From positions 686,741-750,740 of the forward strand of contig CAWDYI010000019.1 in the NCBI GenBank assembly GCA_963806395.1: a DNA stretch of 64,000 nt, read 5' to 3'. Both the position numbers and the translations under genes were made by a program. Of the stretch, positions 34,505 to 42,836 are shown in pieces. The DNA is from DASSUW01 sp963806395 (GTDB lineage: Bacteria > Actinomycetota > Thermoleophilia > Solirubrobacterales > Solirubrobacteraceae). The notes beneath the pieces are model-generated. The model was not told where the DNA came from and made no database searches. It was given only the letters and a program-made list of their open reading frames with translations. Each line of letters begins with the position of its first letter. Position 1 is the stretch's first letter.

Positions 34505-36672
34505 CAGCGGCGCTTCGGTCGCGCCTTGCCCACGGGCAGGCACAGCACCTGCCCGGCGGGCACCGCGCGCGGCTTGATCTTGTAGCGGACGACGCGGCCG
34601 ACGTAGTCCTTCGCGGTCACCCGCACCTCGACCGTCTGGCCGACACGGAAGCTCCGCTCAGACCCCTTGAGCGCCTTCAGAAAGTCGATCGTCCCGCGCC
34701 TGCGCTTGACGTTCTTCTTCCGGAACTCGCATCCGCTGCCGAGGCAGCGGATCTGGCCCTTGGCGCCCGCCGGCGCGCCGCTCATGCGGAGGCGGGTGAC
34801 CTCGGTGAAGGCGGGGAACGCCCTCCAGTTGCTCTTCAGCGCCTGGTTGATACGCCCGAAGTCCGGCGTGCGGCCGTCGCAGTTCTCGTCGACCCGGTTG
34901 CCGCGGATCTCCTTCGCACCTGGGTGGGCGTTGCGGTTCGCGTCGTCGCAGTCCGTGCTCGCGGGTGCGCCGTCGCCGTCGGCGTCGATGCTCCCCGGCG
35001 ACGGTGCGACCCTGACCGTGACGGTCGCGGTGTCCGCCGTGACGCCGGCGGCGGTCGCGCGGTACCTGAAGCTGTCCGGCCCGCTCGTGCCGACGAGCGG
35101 CCCGTACGTGATCGTGTCGCCCTGCAGCGCGCCGAACTGGCCCTTCGCCGGCTGGCTGACGATCTGATACGCCAGCGGGTCGCCGTCGGCGTCGGTGCAC
35201 CGCAGCTTGAGGGTGACGGCGAGGTTGTGGGAGGTCGGGACCGAGAAGCTCGAGCATCGCGGCGCGTGGTCGACCGCGAAGCTGAAGATCTTGTCGATGC
35301 CCATCGCGTAGACGTGGCGGCCGTCCGGGCTCGGCAGCACGTACTCGATGTTGGTGCCCTGCTGGAGCACCCGGCCGCAGGCGTCGGCCTGCGTCGTCGC
35401 AACGCAACCGAGCGGCGCGGGCTTCGGCGTCGCGATGCCGGCCGCGTTGCGATCGAACACGCCGACCCGCTGCCCGTTGTAGCCACTGGTGTAGATGTCG
35501 GCCTCGTTCGGCGACAGGGCGACGTCGAACGGGTCGCTGAGGGCCTTCGATTCGACCGGGCAGAATCCGCCTGTCCCGGGGTACTTCGCGCACCACCCGC
35601 CGTCGGGCGCGATGTTGCCGGACACCGGGTCGCGCAGGATCCGCTGGATCTGGTTCGCGTCGCCGAGAATGCGCTGTGTCACGTAGATCTGGCGGCCGTC
35701 CTTCGTGATCGCGAGCTGGCTCGGGCCGTAGGAGAAGTCCCGCGCTTGACACGGGCTGGTCGGGCTGGTGATGCCCGCGACGCAGCCGCCGGCCCCCGCG
35801 TGCACCGCGAGCGCGCCGCTCGCCTGGTCGCGATCGAACACCGCGACGTTGATTCCCCAGTCCTGGAAGAAGTCACAGCACATGAAGGAGGTGTTCGCGA
35901 CCACCACCTGCTTGCCGTCGGGCGTGACCTCGATGTCGCGCGGGGTGGCCACGACCGGCGCCGGCGTGCAGCTCTCGCTGCCGTCGCGCTTGAGGCACTT
36001 CTGTGCGTCCGAGAGGCTGGTCTGATTCAGCGTGCCGGTGGTCGTGTTGCGCTGGAACACGGCGATGGCGTGCGAGTCGTAGCTCGCCACGTAGACGTTC
36101 TTGCCGTCAGGGCTGACCGCGACGCTGGCGGGGTTCGCGAGCGCGGGCGCACCCGAGCATGCGCCGGTGCCGCCCGTGTTGTGGCACGTCGCGAACGTGG
36201 GAACGCCGGTGGTGGCGTCGAGGGTGAAGTGGGCGATGCCGTCGGGCGCCTGGGTCCCGCCGTCGCCGGCCGAGCCGCCGACGACGTAGAGGTGGTTGCC
36301 GTACACCGCCGTTGCGGTCGCATCCTGCAGCGGCGTCACCGTGCCGAGCGCCGGGGCTGTGCAGCCCGCGACGTCGAAGCTCCGGCAATTTCGCTCGGTC
36401 AGGATGCCGGTCGTCGCGTTGCGTTCGAACACGTTGATGGAGTTCGAGCCCCGCGCGGGGACGTAGATGAACCGGCCGTTCGCGGAGATCGACGGCTCGC
36501 CGACGTTCTGCATCGGGCCCGTGATGTCCCGGCAGCCGCCGGTTCCGGCGTTGTCGAGGCAGCCGTTGGGCAGCGCGAGCTGCTTGAGCTGCCCGTCAGG
36601 AGCCGCCGCAGCGGGCGCCGCCGGGCCGAACAGCACCGCCACCGTCAGGACCGGCAACAGCAGCCGCTTCAT
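34501..36672 (-). CDS. Secreted lactonase-type beta-propeller with metal-binding motif and basic C-terminal domain
   Basis: 723 aa. A signal peptide ending PAAAA is followed by a seven-bladed-propeller-like region (about 40-450) of repeats such as SISANGRFIYVPARGSNSIN and VAVSPDGKNVYVASYDSHAI. Next comes a cadherin/Ig-like strand domain (about 460-560), then a MopE-type calcium-binding motif (SIDADGDGAPASTDCDDANR, followed by RVDENCDGR). The last about 110 residues are a Cys/Arg-rich domain (RCLGSGCEFRKKNVKRRR, ending CLPVGKARPKRRC). The ribosome site CGGAGGTG lies within the last codons of the upstream gene, 1 bp away. Likely an extracellular or surface protein. Confidence 0.88.
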   Translation of the reverse strand: MKRLLLPVLTVAVLFGPAAPAAAAPDGQLKQLALPNGCLDNAGTGGCRDITGPMQNVGEPSISANGRFIYVPARGSNSINVFERNATTGILTERNCRSFDVAGCTAPALGTVTPLQDATATAVYGNHLYVVGGSAGDGGTQAPDGIAHFTLDATTGVPTFATCHNTGGTGACSGAPALANPASVAVSPDGKNVYVASYDSHAIAVFQRNTTTGTLNQTSLSDAQKCLKRDGSESCTPAPVVATPRDIEVTPDGKQVVVANTSFMCCDFFQDWGINVAVFDRDQASGALAVHAGAGGCVAGITSPTSPCQARDFSYGPSQLAITKDGRQIYVTQRILGDANQIQRILRDPVSGNIAPDGGWCAKYPGTGGFCPVESKALSDPFDVALSPNEADIYTSGYNGQRVGVFDRNAAGIATPKPAPLGCVATTQADACGRVLQQGTNIEYVLPSPDGRHVYAMGIDKIFSFAVDHAPRCSSFSVPTSHNLAVTLKLRCTDADGDPLAYQIVSQPAKGQFGALQGDTITYGPLVGTSGPDSFRYRATAAGVTADTATVTVRVAPSPGSIDADGDGAPASTDCDDANRNAHPGAKEIRGNRVDENCDGRTPDFGRINQALKSNWRAFPAFTEVTRLRMSGAPAGAKGQIRCLGSGCEFRKKNVKRRRGTIDFLKALKGSERSFRVGQTVEVRVTAKDYVGRVVRYKIKPRAVPAGQVLCLPVGKARPKRRC

Positions 36673-36673
36673 C

Positions 36674-38701
36674 TCAACACCTCCGCTGGGGCTTGGACTT
36701 GCCGGCCGGGATGCACAGCGTGGTGCTCCTCGGCAGCTTGCCGGTGCGCATCTTGTAACGGACGGCCTTGCCGATCACGCCGCGCTTCGTGATCCGCACC
36801 TCGAGCGTCTGGCCGGCCCGCAGCACGCGCTTCCTGCCGAGTGCCTTCCGCACGTTCGCCGTCGCGTTGCGGCGGCGCTTGGCGGTCTTACGCTTGAACG
36901 AGCACCGCGGGCCGAGGCAGCGGGCACGAACCCGCGCTCCCTTCGGCACTCCGCGAACGAGAAGCTTGACGATCGTCGTGCGCGATCCGAGCACGCTCCA
37001 GCTGGTCGAGACCGTCGACCGGATGCGGCCCGGGTTCGCGACCTGCACGGTCCGCGTGGTGCTGCTCGCGTTCCCCGCCGCGTCGCGTGCCGTGATCATC
37101 ACGGTGAAGACGCCACGCGCGGCGTAGGCGTGCGACACCGAGGTGCCGGTCGCCGTCGCGCCGTCGCCGAAGATCCAGCTGATGGAGGCGCCGCTGTAGC
37201 GGTCGCCGGCCGCCGCGAGCATCCCGATCGCCCGGCCGCGCGTCGCCGTCCCCGGCACCGCGAGGTTGGTGAAGACGGGCGCTCCGGCGTCGTACACGCC
37301 GAACTGCGCGACCTGGCGGCCGTCCGGCGCCGGCCGGGAGAAGGCCCAGCCCGCGATCGTGCTGCCCGCGCCGTCGACGGCGAGCGCCGGCATCAGGGCG
37401 GCCCCGGCCGCCGCAGAGATCGGGGTGACGCCGGAGAACGCGCCGTTCGGGCTGCGCCGGATCGTCTGGATCCTCGTCGCGGCACCGAACTGCGACCAGG
37501 CGATCAGGGCCGTGCCTACGGAGTCGAGGGCGACCTTGGGCGCGGAGTTGCTGTCTCCGGGCGCTGACACGGGCTGGACCGGTCCGAAGCTCGCCCCCGA
37601 GGGCCGGCCCGCGGTTGCGACGACGCAGTTGGCGCCCGCCGTCGTGCAGTCGGTCCACGCCGCGACCGCCGCGTTCCCGGTGTCGAGCGCGACCTGCGGC
37701 GAGGAGCCGTCCCGTCCCGCGTCGGAGATCGTGTCGATGGCGCTCGCCGGCAGGCCGGCGGCGGTCAGCGGCCGCGACTGGATCAGGTCGTCGCCACCGT
37801 CGTCGTTCCGCGCCCAGATCGCCGTCGCCCTGCCCTGCCCGTCGATCGCGACGTCCGGCGCCGCTCCCTCCTCTCCCGCGGTCGAGAGGTCCTGCGCGGC
37901 GGCGAACGCGCCCCCCGCGGACGAGCGCACGCGCGCTTGGATGAGGGCCGGGTCGCCGCTCCTCCACACGACGACGGCCCGACCGGTGTTGTTGATCGCG
38001 ACCCGTGCCGTGTCGGCGTCCGCGACCGCGGACAGTCCCGTCGGGGAGCTGAACGAGCCGCCCGGCGGCCGCGCGGTGAACTGGACCGCGTCGGGCGTCG
38101 CGCTCCCGAGCGACCAGACGACCATCGTGTGCCCGCCGCGGCTCATCGCCACGCGCGGGTCGGCGTCCGCGCTCTGTGCCTCGTCCGAGAGGCTGAACGA
38201 CCCGCCGAACGCGCCACCCGGGGCACGCGTCGCAGCACGCACGACCGTCCGTCCCGCGATCGCCTGCGGCCACACGACGATCGCGTTCCCCTGGTCGTCG
38301 ATCGCGGCGTCGGCGAGCGGGCCGAAGCGCCCGAAGATGTAACGGAACGTCGTGCCCAGCGTCTGCGCCGGGCCGAAGCTGCCGCCGGCCGGCCGTATCG
38401 CCACCTGCACGGTCTGCGCGCCGCCGTCGCGCCGCGTCCACGCCGCGACGGTGTCGCCGCGTGAGTTCACGGCGACGTCGACCCCCGCGGCCCCGGGGAA
38501 GTTGCAGCTGATGAGGAAGCCGCAGTTGACCATCGGCGACGGGGACTGCGGCGCCGAGATGTCGACCGGCGGGCGCCACCCGGCAGCCGGTGCGCTCGCA
38601 GCGGCGGTCAGGACCAGGATCCAGGCGACGGCAGCACCCGCGATGGCGATGGTCCACCAAGGGCGCCCGCCGCGCGCCACGGCCGCATCCTGCGTTGACA
38701 T
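36674..38701 (-). CDS. Secreted PKD-domain protein with the same basic C-terminal domain
   Basis: 675 aa. A single N-terminal hydrophobic segment (WTIAIAGAAVAWILVLTAAA) is a signal or anchor. Residues about 45-450 are repeated beta units (TAIWARNDDGGDDLIQSRPL, AVVVWRSGDPALIQARVRSS), apparently a propeller. A PKD domain follows (SISWIFGDGATATGTSVSHA, YAARGVFTVMITARDAAGN). The C-terminus (RCLGPRCSFKRKTAKRRRN, ending CIPAGKSKPQRRC) is clearly homologous to that of the downstream propeller protein. GAGGAAGGC precedes the ATG. No enzyme signature is seen. Confidence 0.85.
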   Translation of the reverse strand: MSTQDAAVARGGRPWWTIAIAGAAVAWILVLTAAASAPAAGWRPPVDISAPQSPSPMVNCGFLISCNFPGAAGVDVAVNSRGDTVAAWTRRDGGAQTVQVAIRPAGGSFGPAQTLGTTFRYIFGRFGPLADAAIDDQGNAIVVWPQAIAGRTVVRAATRAPGGAFGGSFSLSDEAQSADADPRVAMSRGGHTMVVWSLGSATPDAVQFTARPPGGSFSSPTGLSAVADADTARVAINNTGRAVVVWRSGDPALIQARVRSSAGGAFAAAQDLSTAGEEGAAPDVAIDGQGRATAIWARNDDGGDDLIQSRPLTAAGLPASAIDTISDAGRDGSSPQVALDTGNAAVAAWTDCTTAGANCVVATAGRPSGASFGPVQPVSAPGDSNSAPKVALDSVGTALIAWSQFGAATRIQTIRRSPNGAFSGVTPISAAAGAALMPALAVDGAGSTIAGWAFSRPAPDGRQVAQFGVYDAGAPVFTNLAVPGTATRGRAIGMLAAAGDRYSGASISWIFGDGATATGTSVSHAYAARGVFTVMITARDAAGNASSTTRTVQVANPGRIRSTVSTSWSVLGSRTTIVKLLVRGVPKGARVRARCLGPRCSFKRKTAKRRRNATANVRKALGRKRVLRAGQTLEVRITKRGVIGKAVRYKMRTGKLPRSTTLCIPAGKSKPQRRC

Positions 38702-38780
38702 GCCTTCCTCGTGCCCTTTCGCCGCCAGCCCGAGCGACGCTAACCGCGCGGCGGGCGGGCCGTCAAGAGCAGGATTCCGG

Positions 38781-40436
38781 TCAGGCGCGCGTGAGCTTCT
38801 TGTACGTGATGCGGTGCGGGCGGTCGGCCTCGGCGCCGAGCTGTTCGTGGCGCCACTCCTCGTAGGCCTCGAAGTTGCCCTCGAACCACGTCACCTGCGA
38901 GTCGCCCTCGAACGCGAGCACGTGCGTGGCCACGCGGTCCAGGAACCAGCGATCGTGGGAGATGATCACCGCGCAGCCCGGGAACGCGAGCAGGGCCTCC
39001 TCGAGCGCGCGCAGCGTGTCGATGTCGAGGTCGTTGGTCGGCTCGTCGAGCAGGAGCACGTTGCCGCCGCGGCGCAGGAGCTTGGCCAGATGAACGCGGT
39101 TGCGTTCGCCGCCTGACAGCGTGCCGACCTTCTTCTGCTGGTCGGAGCCCTTGAAGTTGAAGCCGGCGACGTACGCGCGCGAGTTCATCTCGCGGTCGCC
39201 GACCTTGATGTTCTCGTAGCCCTCGGAGATCTCCTCCCAGACCGTCTTGCCGGCCTCGAGCGAGTCGCGCGACTGGTCGACGTAGGCGAGGTCGACCGTG
39301 TCGCCGAGCCTGACCGAGCCGGCGTCGGGCTTCTCGTCACCGACAACCATCCGGAACAGCGTCGTCTTGCCCGCGCCGTTGGCGCCGATCACGCCGACGA
39401 TGCCGGCGGGCGGCAGCGAGAACGACAGGTCCTCGATCAGCAGCTTGTCTCCGAAGCCCTTGCGCACGCTGGCGGCCTCGATCACCGTGCCGCCGAGCCG
39501 CTGCCCGGCCGGGATGTGGATCTGGACGTTCTCGAGCTTGACGTTGCGCTCCTCGGCGATCAGGCGCTCGTAGTTCGCAAGCCGCGCCTTGGACTTCGTG
39601 CGCCGGCCCTTGGGGTTCGTGCGCACCCACTCCAGCTCTGCGGCGATCGTGCGCTGGCGCGAGGACTCCTGGCGCTCCTCCTGTGCCAGGCGCGCCTGCT
39701 TCTGCTCGAGCCAGCTCGAGTAGTTGCCCCGGAACGGCAGGCCCATCCCGCGGTCGAGCTCGAGGATCCAGCCGGCGACGTTGTCGAGGAAGTAGCGATC
39801 GTGGGTCACGGCCACGACGGTGCCCTTGTACTCCTCGAGGTGCTTCTCCAGCCACGCGACCGACTCGGCGTCGAGGTGGTTGGTCGGCTCGTCGAGCAGG
39901 AGCAGGTCGGGAGAGCTCAGCAGCAGCCGGCAGAGCGCCACGCGGCGGCGCTCGCCGCCCGAGAGCGTCGAGACGTCGGCGTCCGACGGCGGCAGGCGCA
40001 GCGCGTCCATCGCGTGGTCGATGTGGGAGTCGAGGTTCCACGCGTCCGCCGCGTCGATCCGGTCCTGCATGCGCGCGAACTCGTCGGCGGTGTCGTCGGA
40101 GTAGTTGGCGGCCAGCTCGTTGAAGCGGTCGAGCAGGCCGCGCAGCTCTGCGACGCCGTCCTCGACGTTCCCGCGCACGTCCTTGGACTCGTCGAGCTGC
40201 GGCTCCTGCGAGAGCAGGCCGACGGTCGCGCCGGGGGCCAGCTGGGCCTCGCCGCGGAACTCGGTGTCGAGCCCGGCCATGATCCGCAGCAGCGTCGACT
40301 TTCCGGAGCCGTTGAGGCCGAGCACGCCGATCTTGGCGCCCGGCAGGAAGCTCAGGGAGATGTCCTTCAGCACCTGCTTGTCGGGCGGATGCGTCCGGGA
40401 CAGCTTGTACATCGTGAAGATGTATTGCGAACTCAT
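38781..40436 (-). CDS. ettA: Energy-dependent translational throttle protein EttA (ABC-F)
   Basis: 551 aa with two ABC ATPase domains and no membrane segments. Walker A motifs GVLGLNGSGKSTLLRIM and GVIGANGAGKTTLFRMV, signatures LSGGERRRVALCRLLL and LSGGERNRVHLAKLL, and both LLLDEPTNHLD / LLLDEPTNDLD boxes are present. The linker between them is the basic ABC-F arm (RTNPKGRRTKSKARLANYER). EttA gates the entry of ribosomes into elongation according to ATP/ADP ratio. It is transcribed alone, divergent from the small secreted peptide gene. Confidence 0.97.
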   Translation of the reverse strand: MSSQYIFTMYKLSRTHPPDKQVLKDISLSFLPGAKIGVLGLNGSGKSTLLRIMAGLDTEFRGEAQLAPGATVGLLSQEPQLDESKDVRGNVEDGVAELRGLLDRFNELAANYSDDTADEFARMQDRIDAADAWNLDSHIDHAMDALRLPPSDADVSTLSGGERRRVALCRLLLSSPDLLLLDEPTNHLDAESVAWLEKHLEEYKGTVVAVTHDRYFLDNVAGWILELDRGMGLPFRGNYSSWLEQKQARLAQEERQESSRQRTIAAELEWVRTNPKGRRTKSKARLANYERLIAEERNVKLENVQIHIPAGQRLGGTVIEAASVRKGFGDKLLIEDLSFSLPPAGIVGVIGANGAGKTTLFRMVVGDEKPDAGSVRLGDTVDLAYVDQSRDSLEAGKTVWEEISEGYENIKVGDREMNSRAYVAGFNFKGSDQQKKVGTLSGGERNRVHLAKLLRRGGNVLLLDEPTNDLDIDTLRALEEALLAFPGCAVIISHDRWFLDRVATHVLAFEGDSQVTWFEGNFEAYEEWRHEQLGAEADRPHRITYKKLTRA

Positions 40437-40664
40437 TTGATTTGGGCTCTAGTCGGTCGTTTGCGGGGAGCGTCGAGGCGGTCCACCGACCGACGTCCAT
40501 GCAGAGGGTAGGACTTCATGTGGCGCTGGGTCGTCGTGGAGCCGTCAACCAGCGCTTGCCACGCCTCGCAACGTCTCGACAAGCCGTCGCCAACGGCACG
40601 CCAAGCGGGCTGGCCGAAGGTTCGTGGTGTCGAGCCACCACGTCCAAGGAAGGGACATCGCCCC

Positions 40665-40853
40665 ATGCGTATCGCCAAATCCCTTGCAATCCCCGCGGCG
40701 CTCGTCGTCGCAGCCGTGTGCGCCACGCCATCCGTCGCGGCGACGCAGACCGCCTCCAGCGCGCCCTCGGCGCTGCAGGCCGCACCCGGTCCGACCGCTC
40801 AGGGCATCATCATGAGCGACGGCAGGATCTGCAACCCGCGCTGGGGCTGCTGA
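40665..40853 (+). CDS. Small secreted peptide with Cys-rich C-terminus, 62 aa
   Basis: MRIAKSLAIPAALVVAAVCA is a clear signal peptide (cleavage near SVAA), followed by about 25 Ala/Ser/Pro-rich residues and a conserved-looking end, GIIMSDGRICNPRWGC. The ribosome site AAGGAAGGG lies 11 bases upstream. The mature form would be about 35 residues with two Cys five residues apart, suitable for a disulfide loop around Asn-Pro-Arg-Trp-Gly. No modification enzymes are adjacent. It could be a small secreted structural, signalling or antimicrobial peptide; I do not recognise the family. Confidence 0.72.
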   Translation: MRIAKSLAIPAALVVAAVCATPSVAATQTASSAPSALQAAPGPTAQGIIMSDGRICNPRWGC

Positions 40854-40861
40854 GCCCCGAG

Positions 40862-40878
40862 CATGGGCATCGCCCATG
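40862..40878. terminator. Hairpin CATGGGC-ATC-GCCCATG after the small peptide gene
   Basis: A perfect 7-bp stem with a 3-nt loop begins 9 bases after the stop of the 62-aa peptide and 75 bases before the next gene. There is no T-tract. A 28-codon frame (MGIAHVAGSG...) also starts inside it and stops just before the amidotransferase gene, but has no other support. The likely role is transcript end or attenuation. Confidence 0.4.
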
Positions 40879-40952
40879 TGGCAGGGTCGGGGCGGCCGAA
40901 TCCTGTCCTTGTGTCCAAACAAGTTTCGCCTGCTTTGGGCGATAAATAAGGT

Positions 40953-41693
40953 ATGAGGCCGCTGATCGGCGTCACCACGTCGGAACTCCGCGCGAGCAGC
41001 GCGGGCACTTTGCGTCGCCACGGCGAGCCGCCGCACGCCGAGATGGCGCTGGGGATGACGTACCTGTGCGCGATCGAGGCCGCCGGCGGGATGCCGGTCG
41101 TGCTGCCGCCGATCGGCGACGCCGCGGCTCTGCTCGACCGCCTCGACGGCATCTGCCTGTCCGGCGGGCCGGATCTCGACCCGCATGCCTACGGTGCCGC
41201 CGAGCGCCACGTCGAGCTCGGCCCGACCGAGCCCGACATCGACACGTTCGAGCTCGCCCTCGCGCGCGCCGCCGACGCGCGCGGCATCCCCGTGCTCGGC
41301 ATCTGCCGCGGCGCCCAGGCGCTCAATGTCGCACGCGGCGGGACCCTCCACCAGCACGTGCCGGCGCACCGCCAGGCCGAGCCGGCGACGGCGACGACGC
41401 ACACCGTGCATGTCGATGCGGGCTCGCGGCTGGCGCGGCTCGTCGGCACGACGCCGCTGCGCGTGAACTCCTTCCATCACCAGGCCGTCGACACGCTCGG
41501 CCGCGGCCTGCAGGCGGTCGCGCGTGCCGCCGACGGGACGATCGAGGGCATCGAGGCCCCCGGCGCGCGCTTCGTGGTCGGCGTGCAGTGGCACGCCGAA
41601 GGTCTGATCGGGCAGCCGCGCCATCGGGCGCTGTTCGAGGCCCTGGTCGCCGCCTGCGCCGTGCCGGCGCAGCGCCTCAGCCGCGCGGCGTAG
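40953..41693 (+). CDS. Gamma-glutamyl-gamma-aminobutyrate hydrolase family (class I glutamine amidotransferase) protein
   Basis: 246 aa. The peptidase C26 family is shown by LSGGPDLDPHAYG, the nucleophile elbow GICRGAQALNVARGGTLHQH (catalytic Cys), LRVNSFHHQAVDTLG and GVQWHAEG (catalytic His and Glu). PuuD, the best-known relative, hydrolyses gamma-glutamyl-GABA in putrescine degradation; other members act on other gamma-glutamyl compounds. No puu genes are near, so the substrate is open. Overlaps the convergent membrane-protein gene by 17 bp. Confidence 0.92.
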   Translation: MRPLIGVTTSELRASSAGTLRRHGEPPHAEMALGMTYLCAIEAAGGMPVVLPPIGDAAALLDRLDGICLSGGPDLDPHAYGAAERHVELGPTEPDIDTFELALARAADARGIPVLGICRGAQALNVARGGTLHQHVPAHRQAEPATATTHTVHVDAGSRLARLVGTTPLRVNSFHHQAVDTLGRGLQAVARAADGTIEGIEAPGARFVVGVQWHAEGLIGQPRHRALFEALVAACAVPAQRLSRAA

Positions 41694-42783
41694 CCAGCTC
41701 CAGATACCGCGCGCGGTCGGCGAACACGTCGCGCAGCTCGCCGGTCAGCTCCTCCAGGAACTCCTCGCGGTATGTGCTGTCCGTGAGCACCGCGACCGAG
41801 TAGTACAGGCCGCTGAGGGCCGCGATGCCCGCGCTCACCCGCAGCAGCTCCACGGTCAGGCTCACGTCCACGCCGAGCAGGTCGACGCGGACGACCTGGT
41901 CACCGCGCGTGCCCAGCCACGCCTCGATCACCTCCGGGCTGATGACCAGCGCGCCGAACACGACGAAGAACCCGCCCACCGCCGCGGCGACGACGACGAT
42001 CTGGAGCGCCTGCGAGACGAACAGGACGAGGCCCACGTTCACGCGCTGGCGCCGCTCGAGCGGCGGGCCTGCCTGCACGTCGCGCTCGAGCCGGGACACC
42101 TCGACCGGCAGACGGACCGCGAGGAAGCTCGACCCGACCGCCACCAGCAGCCCCGCCGTCGCGGCCAGGGTCACGTCGTCCATCCCGGCGAACACCTGCC
42201 ACATCTCGGTGTTGATGAACAGCACGACGCTGAACAGCAGCAGCAGCGGGATCGCGCGCGCCAGCAGGTCGACCGCCGCGGTCAACTGCTCGCCGACGCG
42301 GCGGCCGGTGAAGCGCAGGATCGACGGCAGCCCGTAGGCGATCGACACGTACAGCACGGCGAGCAGCGCGAGGTTGCCCGCGACCACCACCCAGGCGCTC
42401 GTCGTCTGGCCGCCGATCAGCTGGAGCAGGCCGCCGATCACCACGAACGCGGCGAGCTCCACGCGGCCGACGTCCTCCGGCAGCGCGAGCGCCCGGCGGC
42501 CGCGCAGCCGGTTGACCACGGCCGTCGCACCGACGACCGCCGCCGTCGCGCCGACCAGCACGAGCACGTTGGCCCAGGCCGGCCAGTCGAGGTTGCCGGC
42601 GAGCACCACCTCGGCGATCAGGACGAGCGCGAGGACCGGCGCCGCGCGCGTCCATATGTCCTCGCTCGCGCGCCGGTCCTCGACCAGCATCGGGAGCCCA
42701 GCACGACGGAAGCGGCGCTCATACTCGGCACGGTCCACCGCTCGGGGAGTGTGGCCGCCCTTCCGGACGGCGGGATCGTGCAC
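41677..42783 (-). CDS. Integral membrane protein of unknown function
   Basis: 368 aa from a GTG at 42783; a second GTG about 45 bases downstream (giving VDRAEYERRF) is equally plausible. About eight hydrophobic segments; cytoplasmic N-terminus with YERRFRRAGLPMLVEDRRAS, a basic loop (VSRLERDVQAGPPLERRQRV) between TM6 and TM7, and a charged C-terminal helix (EEFLEELTGELRDVFADRAR). It resembles actinobacterial multi-TM proteins of no known role. The starts of this gene and the flavin oxidase gene diverge over 18-54 bp. Confidence 0.78.
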   Translation of the reverse strand: MHDPAVRKGGHTPRAVDRAEYERRFRRAGLPMLVEDRRASEDIWTRAAPVLALVLIAEVVLAGNLDWPAWANVLVLVGATAAVVGATAVVNRLRGRRALALPEDVGRVELAAFVVIGGLLQLIGGQTTSAWVVVAGNLALLAVLYVSIAYGLPSILRFTGRRVGEQLTAAVDLLARAIPLLLLFSVVLFINTEMWQVFAGMDDVTLAATAGLLVAVGSSFLAVRLPVEVSRLERDVQAGPPLERRQRVNVGLVLFVSQALQIVVVAAAVGGFFVVFGALVISPEVIEAWLGTRGDQVVRVDLLGVDVSLTVELLRVSAGIAALSGLYYSVAVLTDSTYREEFLEELTGELRDVFADRARYLELATPRG

Positions 42784-42836
42784 GGCCAGGGATTCCCCCG
42801 ATGCGAGCGGCCGGGGGTCTCGCGATCCTGCGAGCC

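Noticed and set aside
34363..36792. 809-codon open frame on the plus strand opposite the secreted propeller gene
   Set aside because: Arg/Val/Ala-rich product without motif. The minus-strand frame has signal peptide, repeats and metal-binding motif.
40865..40950. 28-codon frame starting MGIAHVAGSG after the small peptide gene
   Set aside because: It starts inside a hairpin, lacks a ribosome site and has no signal or motif.
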